Part shown: one piece after another, positions 42,156-51,296 of the stretch
Layout of the letters: every line of letters begins with the position of its first letter
How positions within the stretch are numbered: the first letter of the stretch is position 1
From: Acidobacteriota bacterium
GTDB lineage: Bacteria > Actinomycetota > Actinomycetes > Actinomycetales > Microbacteriaceae
Direction: 5' to 3'
Length of the DNA: 64,000 nt
Assembly: GCA_019351995.1 (NCBI GenBank)
Contig: JABBOD010000003.1
Coordinates: 1-64,000, forward strand
Notes under the pieces: generated by a model
Database searches by the model: none
What the model was told of the DNA's origin: nothing
Seen by the model: the letters and a program-made list of their open reading frames with translations, nothing else
Made by a program: the position numbers and the translations under genes

Positions 42156-42989
42156 TCAGCTCGTCGCCGTCGTGGTGACCCGCCGCGGAAACCACGGGAT
42201 GACGGCCGACGTGCTCGCCTGGTACTCGGCGTATTCCGGATACTTCGAGAGCGAGATGGCCTCGGTGAAGCTGGTCGAGCCGATGAAGACCGCGAGCAGG
42301 AGGACGATGCCGACGACGGTCCATTGCAGCACCGAACCCGCGGCGAGCGCCCCGAAGGCGAAGATCACCCACCACTGCGCGTTCTCGAAGAAGAAGTTCG
42401 GATGCCGCGACAGTCGCCAGAGCCCGGTCCGTGCGAAGCGCGGCGACGGTTCGCGGCCGGCAGCGCGCTGGCGCGCTTTGGCCGTCTGGAAGTCCCACTG
42501 CTGTTGGTCCGCCACCGTTTCGCCGAGCAGGAAGGCCAGGAAGAGAGCTGTCAGCAGCGCGTCCGCGACCCCGAACGGCGCGCCACGGTGCTGGAATGCC
42601 GTCAGCGCGGGAGTGGCGATCAGCACCAGGACCGCGTTCTGGAAGATCACGATGAACAGCAGGTTGAACAGCTGAAACTGAGCGGGGGACATCCGCGCCC
42701 GCAGCACGGCCCAGCGATAGTCCTCGGCTCCCGCGCCGATCCCCGCGTAGCCGCCCTTTCTCGCGAAGTTGAAGGTCAGCCGAGCGCCCCAGAGGGTGAC
42801 CAGGAGGGCCATCACGTCGAGTCGAGCATCGGCGAGGCCCGCCGCGATGGCGAAGATCCACAGGTAAGCGACGGGCACGACCGACCAGATTCGGTCCACC
42901 CACGAGGTGTCCTTGGTGATCAGAGATGCGATCCAACAGCAGGCGGAGACGCCCGCTGCCACGAACAGAACCACGACCATCGGCGACAT
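42156..42989 (-). CDS. DUF1295 (steroid 5-alpha-reductase-like) membrane protein
   Basis: This 277-residue protein has about seven membrane helices. Family motifs are GARLTFNFARKGGYAG, EDYRW, RTGLWRLSRHPNFFFENAQWW and the late KYPEYAEYQ segment. DUF1295 proteins are related to 3-oxo-5-alpha-steroid 4-dehydrogenases and isoprenylcysteine methyltransferases. The RHPN-F-x-x-E motif suggests binding of NADPH or SAM, as in those enzymes, but the natural substrate is unknown. The start is ATG 42989; the divergent CDP-alcohol transferase begins 73 bases away. Confidence 0.87.
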   Translation of the reverse strand: MSPMVVVLFVAAGVSACCWIASLITKDTSWVDRIWSVVPVAYLWIFAIAAGLADARLDVMALLVTLWGARLTFNFARKGGYAGIGAGAEDYRWAVLRARMSPAQFQLFNLLFIVIFQNAVLVLIATPALTAFQHRGAPFGVADALLTALFLAFLLGETVADQQQWDFQTAKARQRAAGREPSPRFARTGLWRLSRHPNFFFENAQWWVIFAFGALAAGSVLQWTVVGIVLLLAVFIGSTSFTEAISLSKYPEYAEYQASTSAVIPWFPRRVTTTATS

Positions 42990-43061
42990 GGTCCGATGCT
43001 ATTCCGCCGTGGGGCGGGGGACGCCCGCGCGGATAGACTCTCGCGAAGAAAGGAGGCAGAC

Positions 43062-43664
43062 GTGACGACAGTGAGTTCCCGAATCGCGACGATTCCGAAC
43101 GCGCTCAGCCTGTTCCGCCTTCTGCTGATCCCGGTCTTCCTGGTTTTTCTTCTCACGCACGAGTACCTCACGGCGCTCATCACTCTCGTGGTCTCGAGCG
43201 TCACCGACTTCGTCGACGGCTTTGTCGCTCGCCGGTTCAACCAGGTCAGCCGAGTCGGTCAGCTCCTCGATCCGGCCGCCGATCGGCTTTTCATCTTCTC
43301 GACGTTGATCGGCCTGGCCTGGGGCGGTTTTGTTCCGTGGTGGCTCGCGGGGGTGATCATCGCCCGCGACGTGCTCTTGCTCATCCTGGGTATCGTGCTG
43401 GCCAACTACGGCTTCGGTCCGCTCCCGGTGCACCATCTCGGCAAGATGGGCACGTTCGCGTTGCTGTTCGCGATGCCGGTGCTGGTGCTCGCCGCCACCT
43501 TCCCGGCCATCGACAAGATCGCCGAGCCGCTGGGCTGGGCGGCCGCACTGTGGGGCGTTTTCCTGTACTGGTGGGCTGGCATCGTCTATGTTCTCCAAGC
43601 AGGTCGTCTGATCCGGATTCCGCGCGATGCGCCGGTCGGCGCATCCGATACTGTGGAGAGCTAA
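43062..43664 (+). CDS. CDP-alcohol phosphatidyltransferase (PgsA2-like)
   Basis: The protein has 200 residues from GTG 43062 with a strong AAAGGAGG site. The CDP-alcohol motif is complete: TDFVDGFVARRF, then G-Q-L-L-D-P-A-A-D-R. Four acidic residues bind two metals. About six membrane helices follow. In M. tuberculosis a pgsA2 gene lies just upstream of garA, and this arrangement matches, so a role in phosphatidylglycerolphosphate- or cardiolipin-type phospholipid synthesis is likely; the alcohol acceptor is not visible. It is followed by the FHA gene after 11 bases. Confidence 0.88.
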   Translation: MTTVSSRIATIPNALSLFRLLLIPVFLVFLLTHEYLTALITLVVSSVTDFVDGFVARRFNQVSRVGQLLDPAADRLFIFSTLIGLAWGGFVPWWLAGVIIARDVLLLILGIVLANYGFGPLPVHHLGKMGTFALLFAMPVLVLAATFPAIDKIAEPLGWAAALWGVFLYWWAGIVYVLQAGRLIRIPRDAPVGASDTVES

Positions 43665-43675
43665 AGGAGGGCACG

Positions 43676-44170
43676 ATGGCCGACGACGTCCCGGGGAACT
43701 CACTCCCCGAAGCGCCCGAGCCCGAAGCCTCCGGCTCGGCGAACTCGAACGACACAACCGCGCATTTCACCGATGAGTTCGTGGCGCAGCTTGCTGCGCT
43801 CGAAGCCGGTATCTCGCCGGAGGAGCACGATGCGATCGGGGCGCTCCCGTCGGGATCAGCGCTCCTGGTGGTTCGGCGTGGCCCGAATGTCGGCGCGCGC
43901 TTCCTGCTCGACGCCGACTCGACGGTGGCGGGACGGCATCCCGATGCCGACATCTTCCTCGACGACGTGACCGTGTCGCGCCGTCATGCCGACTTCACGC
44001 GCGTCGGCAACACCTTCCAGGTGCACGACCTCGGATCCCTGAACGGCACATATTTCGACGGCGTCCGCATCGAGTCGGCGTTGCTGACCGATGGGGCCGA
44101 GGTGCAAGTTGGCAAGTTCCGACTGACGTTCTACGCCTCGCGGCTCGATCTCGCGCCGACGAGTCGTTGA
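43676..44170 (+). CDS. garA: FHA-domain protein (GarA/OdhI-like)
   Basis: This is a 164-residue protein. An FHA domain covers about residues 62-145, with GARFLLDADSTVAGRHPDADIFLDDVTVSRRHADF (RH and S-R-R-H are the phosphothreonine-binding loops) and DLGSLNGTYFDG. The N-terminal tail contains an adjacent Thr pair (T27-T28, NDTTAHF), the position corresponding to the phosphorylated threonines of GarA/OdhI. GarA inhibits 2-oxoglutarate dehydrogenase and regulates glutamate metabolism when unphosphorylated (known). The PknB-type kinase at 56.9 kb is a possible partner. AAAGGAGG precedes ATG 43676. Confidence 0.88.
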   Translation: MADDVPGNSLPEAPEPEASGSANSNDTTAHFTDEFVAQLAALEAGISPEEHDAIGALPSGSALLVVRRGPNVGARFLLDADSTVAGRHPDADIFLDDVTVSRRHADFTRVGNTFQVHDLGSLNGTYFDGVRIESALLTDGAEVQVGKFRLTFYASRLDLAPTSR

Positions 44171-44865
44171 TGGCGGGCGTTCCCTCCCCGGCTCGTTCTG
44201 GTGCCGGGGGGCAGCTGCTCAGCATCGGTCAGGTCCTCGCTCGCCTGAGCCCGGAGTTCCCTGACCTCTCGCCGTCGAAACTGCGTTTCCTCGAAGAGCG
44301 GCAACTGGTCACCCCGTCCCGCACGGAATCCGGATACCGCAAGTTTTCGCCGGCGGACCTCGAGCGGCTGCGCCTGGTGTTGACCATGCAGCGCGACTAC
44401 TACCTGCCGCTCAAGGTGATCCGTGGCTACCTGGCCGATGTGGATGCCGGCCGCGAGCCGGTTCTGCCCGGCGGCATCACCTTCACCGGGCCGTCCATGC
44501 TGCCCAGCGATCGGCGCCTCAGCCGGGATGAGCTCATCAAGGAGGCGGGAGCCACCCCGATGCTGCTGGGCGATGCGGTCACCGCCTCGCTCATCGTCGC
44601 CGCCGACCATTTCGGTGACGACGAGCTGTCGGTGCTCAAGGCTCTTGTCGAGTTGCAGCGTTCGGGCATCGAGCCGCGCCACCTGCGTGGGTTCCGCGCG
44701 TCCGCCGAGCGCGAGCTCGGTCTCATCGAGAGCGCGCTGATCCCGGTCGCGCGTCGCAAGGACGCGTCGAGCCGAGCGAAGGCGCTCGAGATGGCGCGCG
44801 AGATCGCGGCGCAGCTCGAGGTGGTCAGGTCGAATCTGATCCGCTCGGCGTTGAGCCGTCTGTAG
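44170..44865 (+). CDS. ftsR: MerR-family regulator (FtsR/Rv1828-like)
   Basis: The 231-residue regulator has an N-terminal MerR helix-turn-helix: LSIGQVLARLSPEFPDLSPSKLRFLEERQLVTPSRTESGYRKFS, cited here by its S-K-L-R-F-L-E-E-R-x-L pattern, followed by a long dimerisation helix region. It lacks metal-binding cysteines. In mycobacteria and corynebacteria the gene directly after garA (Rv1828, FtsR) is a MerR-type activator of ftsZ (known for C. glutamicum), so a cell-division role is likely. Its ATG shares a base with the garA stop. Confidence 0.85.
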   Translation: MAGVPSPARSGAGGQLLSIGQVLARLSPEFPDLSPSKLRFLEERQLVTPSRTESGYRKFSPADLERLRLVLTMQRDYYLPLKVIRGYLADVDAGREPVLPGGITFTGPSMLPSDRRLSRDELIKEAGATPMLLGDAVTASLIVAADHFGDDELSVLKALVELQRSGIEPRHLRGFRASAERELGLIESALIPVARRKDASSRAKALEMAREIAAQLEVVRSNLIRSALSRL

Positions 44866-44928
44866 TCGATCGCCGCGGTGTCGGCGGACAAATAAGGGCG
44901 ACACGCCGAACGCTGAGAGCGGATGTCA

Positions 44929-44995
44929 TTGCCGGGGTGAGTCTCGGTGGGTAGCGTGGAAAACACGAGGAAGTTGAGCTTCAAGTTCAACTTGA
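44929..44995 (+). promoter_or_regulatory. Promoter and overlapping palindromes before the second MerR gene
   Basis: TTGCCG (44929-44934), 17 bases, TAGCGT (44952-44957) is a plausible promoter. Just downstream lie two overlapping inverted repeats: AAGTTGA (44971-44977) with TCAACTT (44987-44993), and TCAAGTT (44981-44987) with AACTTGA (44989-44995), the latter separated by one base. The position downstream of the start would let a bound MerR protein block elongation or, if bound upstream-shifted, remodel it. The target could be the gene's own product or FtsR. Confidence 0.5.
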
Positions 44996-45008
44996 GGGTG
45001 AGGACACC

Positions 45009-45560
45009 ATGGTCGACGTGAACCGCAGCGAGGAGTCTCGTTACGATCTCGGACTGCTCTTCACCGACGGCCTGCCCGACCTCGACAACGGGTCCGGATA
45101 CCGCGGCACCATCGCAGCCCGCGCCGCCGGTATCAGCTACCGACAGCTGGACTACTGGGCGCGCACTCAACTTGTCGAGCCCACCGTGCGTGGTGCGGCA
45201 GGGTCCGGCTCGCAACGGCTGTACGGCTTCCGCGACATCCTCGTTCTGAAGCTCGTCAAGCGACTGCTCGACACCGGGATTTCCCTGCAACAGATCCGGG
45301 TTGCCGTCGAGCAGCTCCGTGAGTCCGGGGTCTACGACCTCGCCCAGATCACCCTGATGAGCGACGGTGCCAGCGTGTACCTCTGCACCTCCAACGACGA
45401 GGTCATCGACCTGGTCAGTCGCGGCCAAGGCGTTTTCGGCATCGCGGTCGGCAAGGTGCTTCGCGAGGTCGAGTCCAGCCTCATCGAGCTCGATTCGACG
45501 CCGGGTGAGGACCCCGCCGACGAGCTCGCTCAGCGCCGCGCCAGCCGCGCCGCCAGCTGA
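45009..45560 (+). CDS. MerR-family regulator (Rv1830-like)
   Basis: This 183-residue MerR-type protein has YRGTIAARAAGISYRQLDYWARTQLVEPTVR as its DNA-binding part. A second conserved unit is LYGFRDILVLKLVKRLLDTGISLQQIRVAVEQLRESG. Proteins of this kind, related to Rv1830/McdR, lie close to garA in mycobacteria and influence cell division. In mycobacteria Rv1829 (a bifunctional nuclease-like protein) separates the two MerR genes; it is missing here. GTGAGGA precedes ATG 45009, and the start is preceded by the palindromes at 44971-44995. Confidence 0.85.
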   Translation: MVDVNRSEESRYDLGLLFTDGLPDLDNGSGYRGTIAARAAGISYRQLDYWARTQLVEPTVRGAAGSGSQRLYGFRDILVLKLVKRLLDTGISLQQIRVAVEQLRESGVYDLAQITLMSDGASVYLCTSNDEVIDLVSRGQGVFGIAVGKVLREVESSLIELDSTPGEDPADELAQRRASRAAS

Positions 45561-45583
45561 ACTCCGGCGTCCTCAGCGAACGA

Positions 45584-46384
45584 CTACGCCGGCGACAGCT
45601 GCGCGGTGCGCATGACGCGCTCGAGCAGCTGGTCGAAGTTGCGAGCCATCTCCTGCGCGCTTTCGCCCGGCCAGATGTGCAGGGGCTTTGCCGCGCCCTG
45701 CGCCTGCTGCAGCGAGGTGCGCTCCGGCAGCTGCGGGGCGAGCACCAGAGGACCGAACATGTCCCGCAGCTCTTTGATGCGGAACTGGTGCTCCAGTGAC
45801 TGCACCCGTGCGCGGTTGACGATGATCCCGAGCGGCTGCAGTCGCGGAGAGAGCCCGCGGCGGATCTCCTCGATCGCGCGGAGGGCTCGGTCGGCTGCCG
45901 CCACCGAGAAGAGACCCGGCTCGGTCACCACGGCGACGCGGTCGCTTGCCGCCCAGGCCGTCCGTGTCAGCGCGTTGAGCGAGGGGGCGCAGTCGATGAG
46001 CACGAGCTCGTAGTCGTTTTCGACGTGCGCGAGGGCCTCTTCCAGCTTCCAGATGTCGCGGATGCTGGGGTGCGGCCCGTCGAAGTTGATGGCGGACGGC
46101 GAGCCGATCAGCACATCGACCGTGCCGGGGCGTCCCTTGGTCCAGCCGGACGGCGCGATGGCAGCCCGCACGATCTTGTCCTTGGGGGAGGCGAGAACGT
46201 CGGCGATGTTGAGGTGGCCCGCCACCGCGATATCCATCCCGGTGGAGACATCGGACTGGGGGTCGAGGTCGACCACCAGGGTCGAAATCCCCTTCGCGAA
46301 GGCCGCGGATGCGAGCCCGAGTGTCACCGTGGTCTTTCCCACGCCCCCCTTGAGGGAGCTGACGCTGAGCACATGCACGAACAT
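45584..46384 (-). CDS. ParA-like ATPase (orphan, PldP-like)
   Basis: This 266-residue Walker-type ATPase is of the ParA/MinD class: deviant Walker A SLKGGVGKTTVTLGLA at residues 10-18, then LVVDLDPQSDVSTG and VLIDCAPSLNALTRTAW (Walker B). No ParB follows, so this is an orphan. Chromosomal ParA normally pairs with ParB near oriC, and this is therefore more like PldP-type division proteins of actinobacteria. ATG 46384 fits the N-terminus; a longer frame upstream is coincidental. It is divergent from pyruvate carboxylase across 117 bases. Confidence 0.85.
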   Translation of the reverse strand: MFVHVLSVSSLKGGVGKTTVTLGLASAAFAKGISTLVVDLDPQSDVSTGMDIAVAGHLNIADVLASPKDKIVRAAIAPSGWTKGRPGTVDVLIGSPSAINFDGPHPSIRDIWKLEEALAHVENDYELVLIDCAPSLNALTRTAWAASDRVAVVTEPGLFSVAAADRALRAIEEIRRGLSPRLQPLGIIVNRARVQSLEHQFRIKELRDMFGPLVLAPQLPERTSLQQAQGAAKPLHIWPGESAQEMARNFDQLLERVMRTAQLSPA

Positions 46385-46501
46385 GGAGCCTACCTTCACT
46401 ACGCTGGGAGAACCCACTTCTGAGCTCCGCGCGCCATCTCCGCCCGCGCAGGTGTTCGGCCGGCGGCCCGAGGCCGTGGACAGCTGTCGAGAGGACCCGA
46501 T

Positions 46502-49500
46502 TTGTTTACCAAGATCCTTGTGGCCAACCGCGGCGAGATCGCGATCCGTGCCTTCCGCGCCGCATTCGAGCTCGGGGCGAAGACCGTTGCCGTCTATCCA
46601 TACGAGGATCGCAACTCGCTTCACCGCCTGAAGGCCGATGAGGCGTACCTCATCGGCGAGGAGGGGCACCCGGTCAGGGCCTATCTGGACGTCTCCGAGA
46701 TCATCCGCGTTGCCACGGCGTGTGGTGCCGATGCGATCTACCCCGGCTACGGCTTCCTCTCCGAGAACCCGGATCTTGCGCAGGCCGCCGCCGACGCGGG
46801 CATCACCTTCATCGGCCCGGGGAGCCAGGTGCTCGAGATGGCCGGCAACAAGGTCACCGCCAAGGAGCACGCCATTGCGGCGGGCGTTCCCGTGCTCAAG
46901 TCGACGCCGGCGTCGCGTGACATCGAGGAGCTGTTGGCGGGGGCGGACGAGATCGGCTTCCCGATCTTCGCGAAGGCCGTCGCGGGCGGCGGCGGGCGCG
47001 GGATGCGACGCGTCGAGAAGAAGGAAGAGCTCCGCGAGGCGCTCCAGGCGGCCATGCGCGAAGCGGACAGTGCGTTCGGCGATCCCACCATGTTCCTCGA
47101 GCAGGCGGTGCTGCGGCCGCGCCACATCGAGGTGCAGATCCTCGCGGACAGCACGGGGGAGACCGTCCACCTCTTCGAACGCGACTGCTCGGTGCAGCGC
47201 CGCAACCAGAAGGTCGTCGAGATCGCGCCGGCGCCGAACCTCGACGAGAGCATCCGGCAGGCCATGTACCGGGATGCCATCGCCTTCGCCAAGTCCATCG
47301 GCTATGTCAACGCGGGAACCGTCGAGTTCCTGCTGGACACGGTGGGGGAGCGCGCGGGTCAGCACGTCTTCATCGAGATGAATCCGCGCATCCAGGTCGA
47401 GCACACGGTGACCGAAGAGGTCACGGACGTCGACCTGGTCCGCTCGCAGATGCAGATCGCCTCGGGCGCGACGCTCGAGGAGCTCGGCCTGCACCAGGAC
47501 GAGGTGCATCTGCACGGCACGGCGATCCAGACCCGCATCACGACGGAGGACCCGGCCGCGGGGTTCCGTCCTGACACCGGAAAGATCACCACGTACCGCT
47601 CACCGGGCGGCTCCGGCATCCGGCTCGACGGCGGCACCGTGCAGACGGGCGCGCAGATCAGCCCGCACTTCGACTCCATGCTCGCCAAGATGACGGCCAG
47701 GGGGCGCGACTACCCGACGGCCGTGCGGCGGGCTCAGCGCGGCCTGGCCGAGTTCCGAATCCGTGGCGTGACCACCAACATCTCGTTCCTCCAGGCCGTT
47801 CTGGCGGACCCCTCCTTCCAGGCGGGCGACCTCAGCACGAAGTTCATCGAGGAGCGCCCGCAGCTGTTCAACGTGCGCGAATCGCGCGACCGCGGCACCA
47901 AGATCCTGAACTGGCTCGCGGATGTCACGGTCAACCACCCCAACGGTGACGGTGCCGGTCAGGTCGACCCGAGCATCAAGCTCCCCGTGGTGGATGTCGA
48001 TACGCCACCGCCTGCCGGTTCGCGACAGCGCCTGCTGGAGCTCGGCCCGGTCGGCTTCGCGGCGGCTCTGCGCGCGCAGGTTCCGCTCGCCGTGACAGAC
48101 ACCACGTTCCGCGACGCGCACCAGTCCCTGCTCGCCACTCGGGTGCGCACCAAAGACCTCACCGCCGTGCTCCCGGCGGTGGCGCGCATGACGCCGAATC
48201 TCTTGTCGGTCGAGGCATGGGGCGGGGCGACCTACGACGTCGCGCTCCGCTTCCTCGGGGAGGACCCGTGGGAGCGCCTGGCGGCCATGCGCGATGCCCT
48301 GCCGAACGTCGCCATCCAAATGCTGCTGCGCGGCCGCAACACGGTCGGCTACACGCCTTACCCGACCGAGGTCACCGATGCCTTCGTCCGCGAAGCCGCG
48401 GCGACGGGCGTCGACATCTTCCGCATCTTCGACGCGCTCAACGATGTCGACCAGATGAAGCCCGCCATCCAGGCGGTGCTCGAAACCGGCACCTCGGTCG
48501 CCGAGGTGGCCATGTGCTACACGGGCAACATGCTCGACCCCGATGAGACGCTGTATACCCTCGACTACTACTTGAAGCTTGCGGATGAGATGGTCGCCGC
48601 CGGCGCGCACATCCTGGCCATCAAGGACATGGCGGGGCTGTTGCGCGCCGGAGCGGCCGAGACCCTGGTCACCGCTCTGCGGGAGCGATTCGACCTGCCC
48701 GTGCACCTGCACACGCACGACACCCCCGGCGGCCAGCTCGCGACCCTGCTCGCGGCCAGCCGGGCCGGTGCCGACGCGGTCGATGCCGCCAGCGCACCGA
48801 TGGCAGGAACCACCAGCCAGCCGTCGCTGTCGGCCCTCGTCGCCGCTACCGCGCACACCGATCGCGACACCGGCATCTCGCTGGATGCCGTGAGCGACCT
48901 CGAACCGTACTGGGAGGCCGTTCGCAAGATCTATCGGCCATTCGAGTCGGGGCTGCCCGGCCCGACGGGGCGCGTCTACCGGCACGAGATCCCGGGAGGT
49001 CAGCTGTCCAACCTGCGTCAGCAGGCGATTTCCCTCGGCCTCGGCGACCAGTTCGAGAAGGTCGAGGACTGGTACGCGGCCGCCAACCGCATCCTGGGTC
49101 GGCCTCCGAAGGTGACCCCCTCCTCGAAGGTGGTCGGCGATCTGGCATTGCAGCTGGCGGCGGCCGACGCCGACCCGGCCGACTTCGAGGAGAACCCGGA
49201 CAAGTACGACATCCCCGACTCGGTGATCGGCTTCATGGCGGGGGAGCTCGGCGATCTTCCCGGCGGGTGGCCAGAACCGTTCCGCACCAAGGTGCTCGCC
49301 GGCCGCACCGTCAAGATCGGCGTCGAGGACATCTCCGACGACGATCGCGCTGCCCTGGCCGGGAGCTCCCGCGAGCGCCAATCGGCGCTGAACCGTCTGC
49401 TCTTTCCGGCACCGACGCGCCAGTTCGAACAGGTGCGCGAGTTGTTCGGAGACCTGTCGACGCTCGACACGATCGACTACCTCTACGGCCTGCGGTCGGG

Positions 49501-49900
49501 TGTCGAGGTCGCGGTCAAGATCAGCACGGGCGTCGATCTGCTCCTCACGCTCGAGGCGATCGGCGAGGCCGACGACAAGGGAATGCGCACGGTCATGACC
49601 ACGATCAACGGGCAGTTGCGCCCCGTGACGGTGCGCGATCGCAGCATCACGGTCGACACCAAGGCGGCCGAGAAGGCGGATGCCGCGCGGCCAGGTCAGA
49701 TTCCCGCGCCGTTCTCCGGCGTCGTCACCCTCAAGATCTCGGTGGGCGACACGGTCGCCGCCGGACAGGCGGTGGCGACAATCGAGGCGATGAAGATGGA
49801 GGCAGCGATCACCACTCCGGTCGCCGGAAAGGTCGTGCGCCTGGCGATCCCCGTGACCCAGCAGGTGGACGCGGGCGATCTTCTGGTGGTCGTCGAGTAG
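46502..49900 (+). CDS. pyc: Pyruvate carboxylase
   Basis: The 1132-residue enzyme carboxylates pyruvate to oxaloacetate using biotin, ATP and bicarbonate, the main anaplerotic step. The biotin carboxylase domain occupies about residues 1-450 (GGGGRGMRRVEK, then EMNPRIQVEHTVTEE), the carboxyltransferase domain about 530-800 (TFRDAHQSLLATRVR), the allosteric domain follows, and the C-terminal biotinyl domain carries EAMKMEA, with the biotinylated lysine about 35 residues from the end. A TTG start at 46502 follows GAGAGGA. Together with ppsA it connects pyruvate with the TCA cycle and PEP. Confidence 0.95.
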   Translation: MFTKILVANRGEIAIRAFRAAFELGAKTVAVYPYEDRNSLHRLKADEAYLIGEEGHPVRAYLDVSEIIRVATACGADAIYPGYGFLSENPDLAQAAADAGITFIGPGSQVLEMAGNKVTAKEHAIAAGVPVLKSTPASRDIEELLAGADEIGFPIFAKAVAGGGGRGMRRVEKKEELREALQAAMREADSAFGDPTMFLEQAVLRPRHIEVQILADSTGETVHLFERDCSVQRRNQKVVEIAPAPNLDESIRQAMYRDAIAFAKSIGYVNAGTVEFLLDTVGERAGQHVFIEMNPRIQVEHTVTEEVTDVDLVRSQMQIASGATLEELGLHQDEVHLHGTAIQTRITTEDPAAGFRPDTGKITTYRSPGGSGIRLDGGTVQTGAQISPHFDSMLAKMTARGRDYPTAVRRAQRGLAEFRIRGVTTNISFLQAVLADPSFQAGDLSTKFIEERPQLFNVRESRDRGTKILNWLADVTVNHPNGDGAGQVDPSIKLPVVDVDTPPPAGSRQRLLELGPVGFAAALRAQVPLAVTDTTFRDAHQSLLATRVRTKDLTAVLPAVARMTPNLLSVEAWGGATYDVALRFLGEDPWERLAAMRDALPNVAIQMLLRGRNTVGYTPYPTEVTDAFVREAAATGVDIFRIFDALNDVDQMKPAIQAVLETGTSVAEVAMCYTGNMLDPDETLYTLDYYLKLADEMVAAGAHILAIKDMAGLLRAGAAETLVTALRERFDLPVHLHTHDTPGGQLATLLAASRAGADAVDAASAPMAGTTSQPSLSALVAATAHTDRDTGISLDAVSDLEPYWEAVRKIYRPFESGLPGPTGRVYRHEIPGGQLSNLRQQAISLGLGDQFEKVEDWYAAANRILGRPPKVTPSSKVVGDLALQLAAADADPADFEENPDKYDIPDSVIGFMAGELGDLPGGWPEPFRTKVLAGRTVKIGVEDISDDDRAALAGSSRERQSALNRLLFPAPTRQFEQVRELFGDLSTLDTIDYLYGLRSGVEVAVKISTGVDLLLTLEAIGEADDKGMRTVMTTINGQLRPVTVRDRSITVDTKAAEKADAARPGQIPAPFSGVVTLKISVGDTVAAGQAVATIEAMKMEAAITTPVAGKVVRLAIPVTQQVDAGDLLVVVE

Positions 49901-49966
49901 GGGTGGCCCGGCCGTCGCCTAAACTGGGATGTCCTCGCTCTCGCGCGGACGGAAGGAGGGCAACTC

Positions 49967-51274
49967 GTGGCAGAACGCAAAAACGACGAGACCGGCCCCA
50001 CGAACGACGTGCTGTATCCGGCCAGCCGAACCGCCGACCTCGCGGCGAGCCTGCCGGAGAGTCTCACGGTCAACATCGAGCTGCCGGTCATCGTGAAGAC
50101 CGCACCGGACGACGATGAGTACGTCACGCTGGACGAGTTCGCGATCACCCCGATCTACACCGAGTTGGGAGCGGCGACCCGCTCGATCGACGTGATCGCC
50201 GACCCGGTCCAGGTCGCGGCCGCCGACGAGGCGGTCGAGGAGGAAACGTACGTGCCGCCGCTGCCCGGCGACGACTCGGAGCCCGGCCCCACTCGACGCG
50301 AGCGCATGCGAGGAGACACTCCACGCGCGGCGGAGTCGGCGTCGATGTTGACGGCCGAGCGGATGCTCGACCCGAAGCGCAACAAACAGGTCGTCCCCGA
50401 GGGCTTCTGGCAGCGGGCCCTGTACTCGGCGAGTTTCCACGCGATCAATCTCGGCGACTCGGCGAAGGTCCGCGAGCGCAAAGCACTGGACGCCCGCATC
50501 ACCAAACGGCTCGAGGGCGGAACCCGCTTCGTTCCGATCCTCACCCGCAAGGGCGGTGTTGGCAAGACCACGATCACGACGCTGCTCGGGATGGCCTTGG
50601 CGGACATCCGCGATGATCGCGTGATCGCGATCGACGCCAACCCCGACCGCGGCACCCTGGCCGAACGCGTCAACAAGCAGACCCGCTCCACGGTTCGCGA
50701 CCTGGTGACCCACGCTCCGAGCATCCGAGATTTCAGCGAGCTGTCGAGCCATGTCTCTCGCGACGTCACCCGCCTCGACGTGTTGGCATCCGACACCGAC
50801 CCGTTGCTGTCCGAAGCATTCGACGAGAACGACTACAACGTCGTCGCGGATGTCGCGGCCCGTTACTACTCCATCGTGCTCACGGATTGCGGTACCGGCA
50901 TCGTGCACTCGGTGATGCGCGCGACACTGCAGCGTGCGGATTCGGTGGTCATCGTCTCGGGCGGCAGCGTCGACGAGGCCCGCCTGGCGTCGGAGACCCT
51001 GACCTGGCTCGAAGCGAACAACTACGGGCATCTGGTGCGCAACGCGATCGTGGCGCTGAACACGGCCACCCAGGGCACCAACCTGGTGAAGCTCGGCGAG
51101 ATCGAGGCGCACTTCCGGTCCCGCGTGCGGGAGATCGTGCGCATCCCGTACGACGCGGAGCTTGCCGCGGGCTCGGTCGTTCGGTACTCCGCGCTGAAAC
51201 CGTTCACCCGGGATGCCGCGCGCCACCTCGCCGGCCTCGTGATGGACGGGTTGCCCACCCGTCGCGACGCCTAG
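49967..51274 (+). CDS. MinD/ParA-like ATPase with a long disordered N-terminus
   Basis: The product has 435 residues from GTG 49967 with GGAAGGAGG upstream. The ATPase domain begins at about residue 185 with the deviant Walker A LTRKGGVGKTTITTLLG, followed by VIAIDANPDRGTLAERV and SIVLTDCGTGIVHSV (an unusual Walker B with D-C-G). The first 170 residues are acidic, proline-rich and probably disordered. This architecture is common in actinobacterial proteins linked to secretion systems (EspI-like) or cell-pole functions. Its partner is not visible. It lies 66 bases after pyc. Confidence 0.8.
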   Translation: MAERKNDETGPTNDVLYPASRTADLAASLPESLTVNIELPVIVKTAPDDDEYVTLDEFAITPIYTELGAATRSIDVIADPVQVAAADEAVEEETYVPPLPGDDSEPGPTRRERMRGDTPRAAESASMLTAERMLDPKRNKQVVPEGFWQRALYSASFHAINLGDSAKVRERKALDARITKRLEGGTRFVPILTRKGGVGKTTITTLLGMALADIRDDRVIAIDANPDRGTLAERVNKQTRSTVRDLVTHAPSIRDFSELSSHVSRDVTRLDVLASDTDPLLSEAFDENDYNVVADVAARYYSIVLTDCGTGIVHSVMRATLQRADSVVIVSGGSVDEARLASETLTWLEANNYGHLVRNAIVALNTATQGTNLVKLGEIEAHFRSRVREIVRIPYDAELAAGSVVRYSALKPFTRDAARHLAGLVMDGLPTRRDA

Positions 51275-51296
51275 TGCCGACGAGGGAACGGTCGCG

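Noticed and set aside
45584-47515. A 643-residue protein from the minus strand over the pyc start
   Set aside because: Only the last 266 residues match ParA; the rest is the antisense of pyruvate carboxylase.
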